Shown: in pieces, positions 6,339 to 12,929 of the stretch
Numbering within the stretch: position 1 is the first letter of the stretch
Layout: each line of letters starts with the position of its first letter
Assembly: GCA_013151785.1 (NCBI GenBank)
Contig: JAADHP010000162.1
Location: 1 to 17,026 of the forward strand
Source of the DNA: Nitrospirota bacterium
GTDB taxonomy: Bacteria > Nitrospirota > Thermodesulfovibrionia > Thermodesulfovibrionales > JdFR-85
Direction of reading: 5' to 3'
DNA length: 17,026 nt
Made by a program: the position numbers and the translations under genes
Notes under the pieces: model-generated
Seen by the model: only the letters and a program-made list of their open reading frames with translations
What the model was told of the DNA's origin: nothing
Database searches by the model: none

Positions 6339-7067
6339 CTAAAAATATATATCAGAATATACCTCGTCAGGATAATATCTCCTGTAAGACCACCTCTTCT
6401 TCCTGAAAAAGGGAAGCATTAAAATCCCCGCCACAAAACCACCTATATGTGCCCACCATGCTATTCCACCGCCTGCCTCTGGAGCAAGCAGAGAAAAGGT
6501 TCCTGAAAACAACTGGCTTACAAACCATACCCATAGATATACAAAGGCAGGAATCTCAATAAAGTAGGGGATAAACAATATAGGTATAAAGGTTATAACC
6601 CGAGAGTGGGGAAAGAGCACAAAATAGGCACCCATTACCCCTGCTATTGCCCCTGATGCACCAATAGCAGGTACTGTGGCGTTCATATTGAAAAAATAAT
6701 GTGTAAGGCTTGCAGCAAGACCGGAAAGGATATAGAATACAAAGAACCTCACATGCCCCATCCTGTCCTCAACATTGTCACCAAAGAGATAGAGAAACCA
6801 CATATTACTGATAAAATGCATCCACCCCCCATGAAGGAACATGTTTGTCAGAAAGGGCAGATAATTACCCTGTGTAAGTCCATGGGAAACTGCCCATAGT
6901 GGATCAGAATAGCGTGCTGGGACAACACCGAAATGATAAAATAGAGCCGTAAGGGTTTTCTCTGGCAGTGATATTTCAATAAAAAACACTATTGAGTTAA
7001 GAATTATAATCAGCCATGTAGCTACTGGAAATTCTCTGGTGGGGATTGTGTCTCTTAAAGGTATCAT
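6339..7067 (-). CDS. Rhomboid family intramembrane serine protease
   Basis: A 242-residue polytopic membrane protein. The catalytic dyad is visible: Ser138 in GASGAIAG and His207 in AHIGGFVAG. The conserved H79-x4-H84-x3-N88 segment on TM2 and the FGDNVEDRMGH loop are also present. About six to seven hydrophobic segments are seen, with an extended loop between TM5 and TM6 (around residues 160-190). It should cleave transmembrane substrates within the inner membrane. Its ATG overlaps the psiE stop as ATGA, so translation is coupled. Confidence 0.96.
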   Translation of the reverse strand: MIPLRDTIPTREFPVATWLIIILNSIVFFIEISLPEKTLTALFYHFGVVPARYSDPLWAVSHGLTQGNYLPFLTNMFLHGGWMHFISNMWFLYLFGDNVEDRMGHVRFFVFYILSGLAASLTHYFFNMNATVPAIGASGAIAGVMGAYFVLFPHSRVITFIPILFIPYFIEIPAFVYLWVWFVSQLFSGTFSLLAPEAGGGIAWWAHIGGFVAGILMLPFFRKKRWSYRRYYPDEVYSDIYF

Positions 7068-7564
7068 CTACCAAGACTCCTATGGGATTTTTTAAAAAAG
7101 GGTCTGTATTCAGGATAGGTATCGGGCAATCTGTACCTGATTCCACCAACCCTTAAGAGCAACATCAACACAATAATAAGAACAGAGGTGGCGAGGACAA
7201 CCACGGGTCTGGTATGTAGCACGCCATTCAGTATTAATTCCCTGAGTATGGATACTATAGAGATCTCCACCATTGTATCTATGGCAACCCTGTGGTACTG
7301 AAGATAGATTATAAGCAATCTTACCACCTCGATAAGGATGAAAACAAACATTATCTCTGAAATTATAAAGGCAATGTCTGTCTTCTCACTATAAATGTTT
7401 TCTGCAAGATTGTAAATGGTTTTTCCTATGAATACAAATGTAACAAATACCAGTCCGATAAGGATGATATCAAGGGTGATCTCCACATACTTCCTGATCA
7501 GACTGTGAATCCAGAAATAAAACTCAGGTTGCCTTTCCCTTTGCATGATCTCAGACAATCTCAT
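7064..7564 (-). CDS. psiE: PsiE family membrane protein
   Basis: A 166-residue protein with about four transmembrane segments. The central part, FVFILIEVVRLLIIYLQYHR followed by VAIDTMVEISIVSILREL, is the PsiE (phosphate-starvation-inducible E) signature; function is unknown and phosphate regulation should not be assumed here. The ATG at 7564 touches GGGAGG with no spacer; an in-frame TTG at 7558 would have a 6-nt spacer, so the true start may be two codons later. First gene of the operon with rhomboid and the Clp-fold protease. Confidence 0.85.
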   Translation of the reverse strand: MRLSEIMQRERQPEFYFWIHSLIRKYVEITLDIILIGLVFVTFVFIGKTIYNLAENIYSEKTDIAFIISEIMFVFILIEVVRLLIIYLQYHRVAIDTMVEISIVSILRELILNGVLHTRPVVVLATSVLIIVLMLLLRVGGIRYRLPDTYPEYRPFFKKSHRSLGR

Positions 7565-7682
7565 CCTCCCTGTAATTGAATATTCTTCTCAACCCAGAAT
7601 CCACCCCTGCTGAAATCTTGTACTTGCTTTGCTTAAGCACTACTATGAAATCTTTCGACTTTTGATTACCCTCACATGTTTT

Positions 7683-7688
7683 ATTATA
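7683..7688 (-). promoter_or_regulatory. Possible -10 box for the psiE operon
   Basis: A consensus TATAAT lies about 120 nt upstream of psiE on the minus strand. No good -35 is seen 16-18 nt upstream, so this is only a weak call. Confidence 0.3.
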
Positions 7689-7755
7689 TCCCAAATACAT
7701 CGGTAAGATTCAGTAGAAGTTTGCCAAGGCTTTATCATCAGCAACAGGTTATAAA

Positions 7756-7785
7756 TCTGATCCCTCCCGGATGGGAGGGATCAGA
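7756..7785 (-). terminator. Terminator of the hsp20 operon
   Basis: TCTGATCCCTCCC (7756-7768) pairs perfectly over 13 bp with 7773-7785 around a 4-nt loop. On the minus strand it follows the last hsp20 gene by about 30 nt and is trailed by TTTATAA, a weak U-tract. Stem strength and position support termination. Confidence 0.7.
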
Positions 7786-7815
7786 TGGAAGGAAAACCCT
7801 TCTTGGAGAATCCAC

Positions 7816-8301
7816 TCAGGCAGCCTTTACTTCTATCTTTTTCACGTTCCTTGAGCTTTCCTTGGTCTTTGGCAGTTTCAGTGTGAGAAGGCCGTTCTTG
7901 AATTTTGCCTCTATCTTGTCTCTGTCAATATTGTCAGGAAGAGGCAGTGTTCTGGAGAATGAACCGAATCTCCTTTCACGATAGTAATAATCCTTTCCCT
8001 TTTCCTCCTTTTCCTCCTTCTTTTCACCACGAATGGTTATGGCATCATCCTCAAGCAGCACCTCCACATCCTTTTCCTCAAGCCCTGGAAGCTCTGCCTT
8101 TATCAGATACTCCTTGTCATTTTCAGTGAAATCAACCCTCGGGCTGAAGTATCCTGTACGGCCTTCCCATGGCTCAATATCAAAATTACTCACAAACCTG
8201 TCCCAGAGGCTCTCCATCTCGTCAATGAGGCTCCTGAAGGGGTCCTCCCACCTTCTGATAGCAGAACGTTTCCTGAAAGGTACAATGTCCCTGATTGACA
8301 T
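7816..8301 (-). CDS. hsp20: Small heat-shock protein, Hsp20 family (third of three)
   Basis: 161 residues from the ATG at 8301; GGAGG lies 8 nt upstream (part of AAAGGAGGTG), so upstream in-frame GTG/ATG codons at 8310 and 8307 are less likely. After an N-terminal arm (residues 1-45) the alpha-crystallin domain runs from YFSPRVDFTEN through LIKAELPGLEEKDVEVLLED to AKFKNGLLTLKLPK, with the A-x-x-x-G-L-L signature. The C-terminal KIEV gives the I-x-V tail motif used in oligomer assembly. It is an ATP-independent holdase for unfolding proteins. It lies 36 nt after the second paralogue. Confidence 0.95.
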   Translation of the reverse strand: MSIRDIVPFRKRSAIRRWEDPFRSLIDEMESLWDRFVSNFDIEPWEGRTGYFSPRVDFTENDKEYLIKAELPGLEEKDVEVLLEDDAITIRGEKKEEKEEKGKDYYYRERRFGSFSRTLPLPDNIDRDKIEAKFKNGLLTLKLPKTKESSRNVKKIEVKAA

Positions 8302-8337
8302 ACACATCACCTCCTTTCAAGGTATTGAGTCCCTGAA

Positions 8338-8742
8338 TCAGGACTCAGATATAACCTCGATCTTCTTTGCTTTCGCCTTTTCAGACTTGGGTAAAACCAC
8401 CTTGAGCACACCATGATGGAAGCTTGCCTTTATATTTTCACTATCTATCTCATCGGATATGGTAAATCTCCTCTCATAAACCCTGTTCAAGGGATACTCG
8501 CTATGGCTCAGTCTGAATGTTCCTGGCACCTCAAAAGAGCCTGTTTCTGCCCTGATGTTAATCAGATTCTTTTCAAGTGTGATGTCAATGGTCTTTTCAT
8601 CTGCATTGGGCATATCTGCGTAGAGAACAAACTCTGATGGATACTCGATGATATCCACATCAGGTATTATCTTTTTTATATTTTCTCTTGTTGTGGGTCT
8701 GGTCTCACTAACCTTCTCTATCTCTTTGGCTGCTACTGCCAT
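8338..8742 (-). CDS. hsp20: Small heat-shock protein, Hsp20 family (second of three, divergent)
   Basis: 134 residues with a short N-terminal arm and an alpha-crystallin domain: DIIEYPSEFVLYADMPNADE, ITLEKNLINIRAE, and ASFHHGVLKVVLPKSE with the G-V-L signature; the tail ends KIEVISES. It is shorter and more divergent than its two neighbours, notably in the middle of the domain (about residues 65-90), so the three proteins may form mixed oligomers or serve different clients. AAAGGAGGTG sits 7 nt before the ATG, nearly the same site as in the other two genes. Confidence 0.93.
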   Translation of the reverse strand: MAVAAKEIEKVSETRPTTRENIKKIIPDVDIIEYPSEFVLYADMPNADEKTIDITLEKNLINIRAETGSFEVPGTFRLSHSEYPLNRVYERRFTISDEIDSENIKASFHHGVLKVVLPKSEKAKAKKIEVISES

Positions 8743-8776
8743 GGTAACACCTCCTTTCTTAAGTGTTTATTGATGG

Positions 8777-9238
8777 TTATGCTGCCTCCACAGCTATCTT
8801 CTTTGGTTTCTCCTCCTCTGCCCTTGGAAGATTGATAGTCAAAAGCCCCTTTGAAAACCTTGCTTCTACCTTATCAGGGTTCACATTAAAGGGCAGCTTA
8901 ATCGTTCTTGTAAACTCACCATGCCACCTCTCTTTCAGATGATACCTGCCTTCCTTTCCATCCTCTTCAGGCCTTTTGCCGGTGATCTTCAGATTCTTGC
9001 CCACCACTGTGATATCCACATCCTCGGGCTTCACACCGGGCATCTCCACCGCCACATATGCACCCTCGCCATTCACCCATACGTTTACAGGTGGATAGCC
9101 ACCACTTACAGGAATGTCATTTGCACCAAATATCCTCTCCATCTCACGTTCGAGTTCCATAAGGGTCTTTCTCATTTCCTCAAACTCCTTCCATGGATCA
9201 AGATCCCTTGTTATCCTTACAATGTTATCCCATAACAT
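8777..9238 (-). CDS. hsp20: Small heat-shock protein, Hsp20 family (first of three)
   Basis: 153 residues from ATG 9238, chosen because GGAGG lies 8 nt upstream; the in-frame GTG at 9247 is within the Shine-Dalgarno site. The N-terminal arm is followed by the alpha-crystallin domain: VNVWVNGEGAYVAVEMPGVK, PEDVDITVVGKNLKITGKR, and ARFSKGLLTINLPR, with tail KIAVEAA (I-x-V motif). First gene of a three-gene hsp20 operon (gaps 34-36 nt). Its leader holds a hairpin that could mask the ribosome-binding site, and further upstream lie a sigma54-like promoter and three direct repeats. Confidence 0.95.
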   Translation of the reverse strand: MLWDNIVRITRDLDPWKEFEEMRKTLMELEREMERIFGANDIPVSGGYPPVNVWVNGEGAYVAVEMPGVKPEDVDITVVGKNLKITGKRPEEDGKEGRYHLKERWHGEFTRTIKLPFNVNPDKVEARFSKGLLTINLPRAEEEKPKKIAVEAA

Positions 9239-9244
9239 AGCTTC

Positions 9245-9286
9245 CACCTCCTTTGTAAGTATTTCACCACCTCAAAAACCGAGGTG
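9245..9286 (-). promoter_or_regulatory. Candidate RBS-masking structure in the hsp20 leader
   Basis: On the minus strand CACCTC (9286-9281) can pair with GAGGTG at 9273-9268 or, equally, with the GAGGTG that forms the ribosome-binding site (9250-9245). The two pairings are mutually exclusive, a layout seen in RNA thermometers of small heat-shock genes. Only six base pairs are involved, so it needs folding and testing. Confidence 0.4.
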
Positions 9287-9324
9287 TAATCATTTGGTCC
9301 TATCTTATTCTCATTATGCTTTAT

Positions 9325-9340
9325 ATCAAATCGCATGCCA
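9325..9340 (-). promoter_or_regulatory. Candidate sigma54 (-24/-12) promoter for the hsp20 operon
   Basis: The minus strand reads TGGCATG-CGAT-TTGAT, close to the TGGCACG-N4-TTGCW consensus with GG at -24 but GA rather than GC at -12. It gives a start near 9314 and a leader of about 75 nt. The three TAGGTC repeats then fall about 90-155 bp upstream of the start, a normal distance for enhancer sites. An overlapping sigma70-like pair, TTGATA-N16-TAAGAT, is an alternative. Confidence 0.45.
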
Positions 9341-9403
9341 GTTCATGTTATTGCTGGAATTACAATGAGTTATAGAATCAGCCCTGCTGACACAATTCCT
9401 GAG

Positions 9404-9469
9404 TAGGTCATTCTGTCACTCTTTGGGGTATAACCTGGTAGGTCTTTTTGTCCTATAGGTCAGTATGTC
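9404..9469. promoter_or_regulatory. Three direct repeats TAGGTC-N4-TGTC (candidate activator sites)
   Basis: Exact matches to TAGGTCNNNNTGTC occur at 9404-9417, 9439-9452 and 9456-9469, all in the same orientation. They fill the gap between the end of the sigma54-activator gene and the hsp20 promoter. Their clustering and distance fit an upstream activating sequence, most simply for the adjacent activator; binding is inference. Confidence 0.6.
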
Positions 9470-9472
9470 ACA

Positions 9473-10900
9473 CTATTGGATATTGTATTGTTTCAATTTC
9501 CTTCTGATGGTTCTTACGCTTATGTTGAGTAGTTTTGCTGCCCTTGTCCGGTTACCATTTGTATATCTCAGGGTTTCTCTTATAACCATCTCTTCTATCT
9601 TATCAAAGGGGGTACCAAGTGGTATAAAAATTCCTGGCACATCAATTTGTGAAGGAGAGGGATTCCTGTGAAAGGTTTCAATGAACTCATCAAGATGTGG
9701 AAGTATGTGTACTGGAAGAACTTTGCTGGATTCCTGAGGAAGAAGCGTTGCAACCCTTGTCATCAGGTTTCTCAATTCCCTTACATTGCCCTTCCAGTAG
9801 AGCTTCTCCAGCAACTCTATCGTACCCGGGGAGAGCGTTGGATAAGGGGGTAAAAGCCCAAGTTCATTAAAGGCCCTTTCAAGAAAATAAAGGGCCAGCA
9901 TTGGTATATCCTCTATACGCTCCCTCAAGGGTGGCAGATGTATCCTCAGCACATTGAGTCTGTAATACAGGTCATCTCTGAAAAGCCCTTCTTCTACATC
10001 CCTCTTGAGGTCTCGACGGGTTGCTGCAATCACCCTTACATCCACATTTATGGATTCCTCTGCTCCGAGGCGATAAATTGTGCCCTCCTCAAGCACTCTC
10101 AGTAGTTTTACCTGCAGGTGAAGGGGCATGTCTCCTATCTCATCAAGAAACAGTGTGCCTCCTGTGGCAATCTCAAACTTTCCCCTATGTGTACGAAGGG
10201 CTCCTGTAAAGGCACCCCGTTCATGCCCAAATAGTTCACCCTCTATAAGCCCATCAGGTATGGCACCACAGTTTATCGAAACAAAGGGTCCCTCAGCACG
10301 GGGACTCAACATATGTATTGCCCTGGCAACGAGCTCCTTTCCTGTTCCTGTCTCTCCTGAGATCAGAACAGTCTGATCAGATGAGGCAATACGGGGAAGA
10401 TGGGAAAGCACCCTTTTCATCACCGGTGACCTGAAAAGCATATATGGCTTCAACTGGTGGACGTAAGGTTCAACAACTGTCAGGGATCTGCTGAGACCAT
10501 TTCTTTCACCGTAAAATGTATCGAGGATCTCTGCAAACTTATAGGCATCCAGAGGCCTGATGAAAAAATCATCCACATCTGATAGCCCCTCGATTATAGC
10601 CTGTTCCCTCTGAAATGTATTGATATCAAAGAGCACAAAAAAGAGCCCCTTCGGCTTTGTTTTCTTGAAGGCATCGATAAGATACTGGCAGTTTGTATCA
10701 CCCTGATAGAAGGAATAGACTACCACATTAAACTCCCCCCTGTTGAGGTATTTAAATGCATCATCAACCTCATTCAGTATCTCTACATTAGCCCCGTAAT
10801 TCTCAAAGGCATCCTGGAGTGCCCTGGCAAAAAGGGCTTCTCTATCAACAATGAGGATATGCATTCTTGCAAGGGTCGTGGTGGCTTTATTTTCTTCCAT
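9473..10900 (-). CDS. Sigma54-dependent transcriptional activator with degenerate receiver domain
   Basis: 475 residues in NtrC order: receiver-like domain (13-125), linker, AAA+ domain (about 150-390) and C-terminal Fis-type helix-turn-helix (about 440-475, NRTRAAKLLNISVRTIRRKL). Walker A is GETGTGKE (182-189), the sigma54-contacting GAFTGA loop is 229-234, Walker B is LFLDEIG (250-256). The receiver lacks normal phosphorylation residues: Tyr62 replaces the acceptor Asp (VVVYSFYQG), the acidic pair is D19-R20, and the conserved Lys is Arg115 (IRPLD). It should not be a standard phosphorylated regulator, and no kinase is nearby. AAGG lies 8 nt before the ATG; M13 is an alternative start. Its stop codon adjoins the repeat cluster upstream of the hsp20 genes, its probable target. 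Confidence 0.93.
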   Translation of the reverse strand: MEENKATTTLARMHILIVDREALFARALQDAFENYGANVEILNEVDDAFKYLNRGEFNVVVYSFYQGDTNCQYLIDAFKKTKPKGLFFVLFDINTFQREQAIIEGLSDVDDFFIRPLDAYKFAEILDTFYGERNGLSRSLTVVEPYVHQLKPYMLFRSPVMKRVLSHLPRIASSDQTVLISGETGTGKELVARAIHMLSPRAEGPFVSINCGAIPDGLIEGELFGHERGAFTGALRTHRGKFEIATGGTLFLDEIGDMPLHLQVKLLRVLEEGTIYRLGAEESINVDVRVIAATRRDLKRDVEEGLFRDDLYYRLNVLRIHLPPLRERIEDIPMLALYFLERAFNELGLLPPYPTLSPGTIELLEKLYWKGNVRELRNLMTRVATLLPQESSKVLPVHILPHLDEFIETFHRNPSPSQIDVPGIFIPLGTPFDKIEEMVIRETLRYTNGNRTRAAKLLNISVRTIRRKLKQYNIQ

Positions 10901-10972
10901 ATCTATTACCTTATTTAAACAGAGATACTGTGTGAGGCAAGAGCCTTATCAGGCACCAATCCCGTCTCTTTC

Positions 10973-11012
10973 ATAATATTCTCTAACAAGACTATCTATT
11001 CAGAATATTATA
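10973..11012 (-). promoter_or_regulatory. TATAAT box inside a 10-bp inverted repeat upstream of the sigma54 activator
   Basis: ATAATATTCT (10973-10982) and AGAATATTAT (11002-11011) form an inverted repeat with a 19-nt spacer. The minus strand TATAAT at 11012-11007 overlaps its right arm. No clear -35 is seen. The repeat could be a repressor operator over the promoter of the activator gene. Confidence 0.4.
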
Positions 11013-11062
11013 CAATAACAAAAGGAAGGCTTTGACGAAAATTGATATCAACAACAAGAATT

Positions 11063-11104
11063 TAAAGAAAAAAATGGCAGCCAGGTGGGGAAGGCCTGAC
11101 TGCC
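11063..11104 (-). terminator. Intrinsic terminator after tRNA-Pro
   Basis: On the minus strand GGCAGTCAGG pairs with CCTGGCTGCC (one mismatch) around a 9-nt loop, followed by ATTTTTTTC. It lies about 80 nt past the tRNA 3' end and should end the ihfA-merR-tRNA transcript. Confidence 0.85.
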
Positions 11105-11184
11105 AGCGAGAGGGGTTTGGGGGCTAAATCCTGTTTATTAATATAGTACATTACAATTGTGAAGAATTTATGAAGATATTGGAT

Positions 11185-11262
11185 TGGTCGGGGCGAGCCG
11201 ATTCGAACGGCCGACCTCTCGCACCCCAAGCGAGTGCGCTAACCAGACTGCGCCACGCCCCG
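11185..11262 (-). tRNA. tRNA-Pro (anticodon TGG)
   Basis: The minus strand gives acceptor CGGGGCG paired with CGCCCCG, a D arm with GGTTAGCGC, anticodon stem CTCGC/GCGAG around TTGGGGT (anticodon TGG), T arm GTTCGAATC, discriminator A and an encoded CCA. It starts 8 nt after the merR stop codon and so is probably processed from the same transcript. Confidence 0.97.
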
Positions 11263-11270
11263 AATAGTTA

Positions 11271-11657
11271 TTAAAGACTCTGGATAATTTTTCTGAGACG
11301 GCTTTTGATATGCTCTAATTTTTCCTGAGCACTATGGGATTGACTGACAGAATCTTCATCTATCTCAACAACTTTTAGATGGGGTTCCATAAATTTCTTT
11401 TTAACACCCTCAATTGTGTATCTCTCCTCATACAGAAGTCTCTTTATCTCAAAAATGGTCTCAATATCCTTCTTTACATAGAGACGCTGTCCTGAGCGGC
11501 TCTTTCTGGGTTTCAGAAAAGGAAATTCACTTTCCCAGTAACGAAGCACATAAGGCTCCACCTCGGTTATCCTGCTCACTTCACCGATCTTATAAAAGAG
11601 CTTTTCAGGGATATTCCTTTTTTTCTCTTTCTTAATCTTCTTTTCGGGTTTTATCAT
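11271..11657 (-). CDS. MerR family transcriptional regulator
   Basis: 128 residues: a Lys-rich N-terminal extension (about 20 residues), then the MerR winged helix-turn-helix KIGEVSRITEVEPYVLRYWE with GQRLYVKKDIETIFEIKRLL and a C-terminal helix (about residues 90-128). There is no metal-binding cysteine set or large effector domain, so the sensed signal is unknown. It follows ihfA by 29 nt. The ihfA-like/merR/tRNA-Pro order is a recurring arrangement in several bacterial groups. The upstream Shine-Dalgarno site is poor. Confidence 0.9.
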   Translation of the reverse strand: MIKPEKKIKKEKKRNIPEKLFYKIGEVSRITEVEPYVLRYWESEFPFLKPRKSRSGQRLYVKKDIETIFEIKRLLYEERYTIEGVKKKFMEPHLKVVEIDEDSVSQSHSAQEKLEHIKSRLRKIIQSL

Positions 11658-11686
11658 TTATATCTACACTATGTGGAGTTATAAAC

Positions 11687-11959
11687 TTATTTGGCTTTTG
11701 CGTCCAGAAGGTTGCTTGGTCTAAAGGTAACCACTCTACGTGCTGTAATCTCGATTTCCTGGCCTGTACGAGGGTTTCGTCCGATACGAGGTGTCTTTTT
11801 TCTGACTGTAAAGGTACCAAATCCACTTATCTTGACACTCTCACCCTCTGAAAGAGTATCAATTATGGTCTTCAGAATAAGTTCTATAATCTCGTGGGCC
11901 TCCTTTTTGGGTAACCCAACCCTTTCAAATATCTCTTGTGCAAGGTCAGCTCTTGTCAT
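11687..11959 (-). CDS. ihfA: HU/IHF family DNA-bending protein, IHF-alpha-like
   Basis: 90 residues, the usual length. It shows MTRADLAQEIFERVGL at the N-terminus, VKISGFGTFTVRKK, and the DNA-binding arm GRNPRTGQEIEITARRVVTF with the tip proline, followed by RPSNLLDAKAK. The ITARRVVTFRPS block favours IHF alpha over HU. IHF bends DNA and commonly helps sigma54 activators contact promoters, which may bear on the neighbouring activator, though that link is only inference. GAGGA lies 5 nt before the ATG; a consensus promoter is just upstream. Confidence 0.9.
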   Translation of the reverse strand: MTRADLAQEIFERVGLPKKEAHEIIELILKTIIDTLSEGESVKISGFGTFTVRKKTPRIGRNPRTGQEIEITARRVVTFRPSNLLDAKAK

Positions 11960-11973
11960 CTCATCCTCTTACA

Positions 11974-12006
11974 GATAATTATATGAATTATCGACAGGAT
12001 TGTCAA
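11974..12006 (-). promoter_or_regulatory. Consensus sigma70 promoter of ihfA with overlapping palindrome
   Basis: On the minus strand TTGACA (12006-12001), exactly 17 nt, then TATAAT (11983-11978): a perfect match to the consensus. GATAATT-ATATG-AATTATC (11974-11992) is centred on the -10 box and could be an operator for autoregulation. The predicted start leaves a leader of about 12 nt. Confidence 0.8.
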
Positions 12007-12073
12007 GCAAAAAATCGTTATTTTTCCTCTGGTTTTGGTTCAGGAGCCACCAGATTTATACTCTCTATGAGGG

Positions 12074-12101
12074 TTTAAAATCAATCCAGATATGATATAA
12101 T
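12074..12101 (+). promoter_or_regulatory. Probable promoter of tlyA
   Basis: TTTAAA, 16 nt, then a consensus TATAAT (12096-12101) on the plus strand, 29 nt before the tlyA ATG. It is divergent from the ihfA promoter. No Shine-Dalgarno site is visible before tlyA. Confidence 0.55.
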
Positions 12102-12129
12102 TCATCACTAACTCAATAGATAAACAACA

Positions 12130-12867
12130 ATGGCAAGGAAGGAAAGACTCGACAGGGTGCTGGTAAAAAGGGGCATGGCTAAAAGCAGAGAGCGTGCCAG
12201 GGCATTGATTATGGAGGGTAAGGTAGTTGTGGGAGGGGTGCCTGTTTACAAGGCAGGAACACTGATAGACCCCACAGCATCCATAGAGATAAAGGGCCAG
12301 GATATACCTTATGTCAGCAGAGGAGGTCTTAAGCTTGAGGCTGCACTCAGAGAATTCCACATCAATGTTTCAGGCAAGGTAGTAATGGATGTGGGAGCCT
12401 CCACTGGTGGTTTTACAGACTGTCTCCTGAAATCCGGAGCAATGAGGGTATACGCAGTGGATGTGGGTTATGGACAGCTTGACTGGGCCTTGAGAAATGA
12501 CCCCAGGGTTGTTCCTGTAGAACGTACAAATATAAGATACATGGACAAAAATGAGCTTCCTGAAAAAGTGGACTTAGCAACCATTGATGTCTCCTTTATA
12601 TCACTGTTGAAGGTTGTACCAAAGGTCATGGAATTTCTGAAGGAAGGAGGTGAAATTCTGGCACTTGTCAAACCCCAGTTTGAGGCAGGCAGGGGTGAGG
12701 TTGAAAAAGGTGGCATCATCAGAGATGAAAAAAAGAGGTTGCATATCTTAAATAAAGTGGTTGAAGGGCTCAAAGAATTGGGTCTTGAGATAAAGGGAAC
12801 CTGTACCTCTCCTATAAAAGGACAGAAGGGAAATGTAGAATATTTTGTATACCTAAAAATGAGATAA
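12130..12867 (+). CDS. tlyA: TlyA family rRNA 2'-O-methyltransferase
   Basis: 245 residues: an S4 RNA-binding domain (RLDRVLVKRGMAKSRERARA, about residues 6-65) and an FtsJ-type methyltransferase domain with SAM motif VVMDVGASTGGFTDCLL (about 82-98), DVGYGQLDWALRNDPRV and ALVKPQFEAGRGEVEKGG. TlyA in mycobacteria methylates 16S and 23S rRNA cytidines; the same reaction here is inferred. Normal length for the family. The next gene starts 62 nt downstream without a visible terminator. Confidence 0.95.
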   Translation: MARKERLDRVLVKRGMAKSRERARALIMEGKVVVGGVPVYKAGTLIDPTASIEIKGQDIPYVSRGGLKLEAALREFHINVSGKVVMDVGASTGGFTDCLLKSGAMRVYAVDVGYGQLDWALRNDPRVVPVERTNIRYMDKNELPEKVDLATIDVSFISLLKVVPKVMEFLKEGGEILALVKPQFEAGRGEVEKGGIIRDEKKRLHILNKVVEGLKELGLEIKGTCTSPIKGQKGNVEYFVYLKMR

Positions 12868-12929
12868 TCCATGTATAATAAATTGGTTTTTTTACTATAC
12901 CCAAATATAAAATAAGTTCACATCAGAAA

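Noticed and set aside
9473..10900. The sigma54 activator as RtcR, regulator of the rtcB operon.
   Set aside because: Its N-terminus is a receiver-like domain, not the CARF domain of RtcR, and the archease-rtcB operon has a sigma70 promoter.
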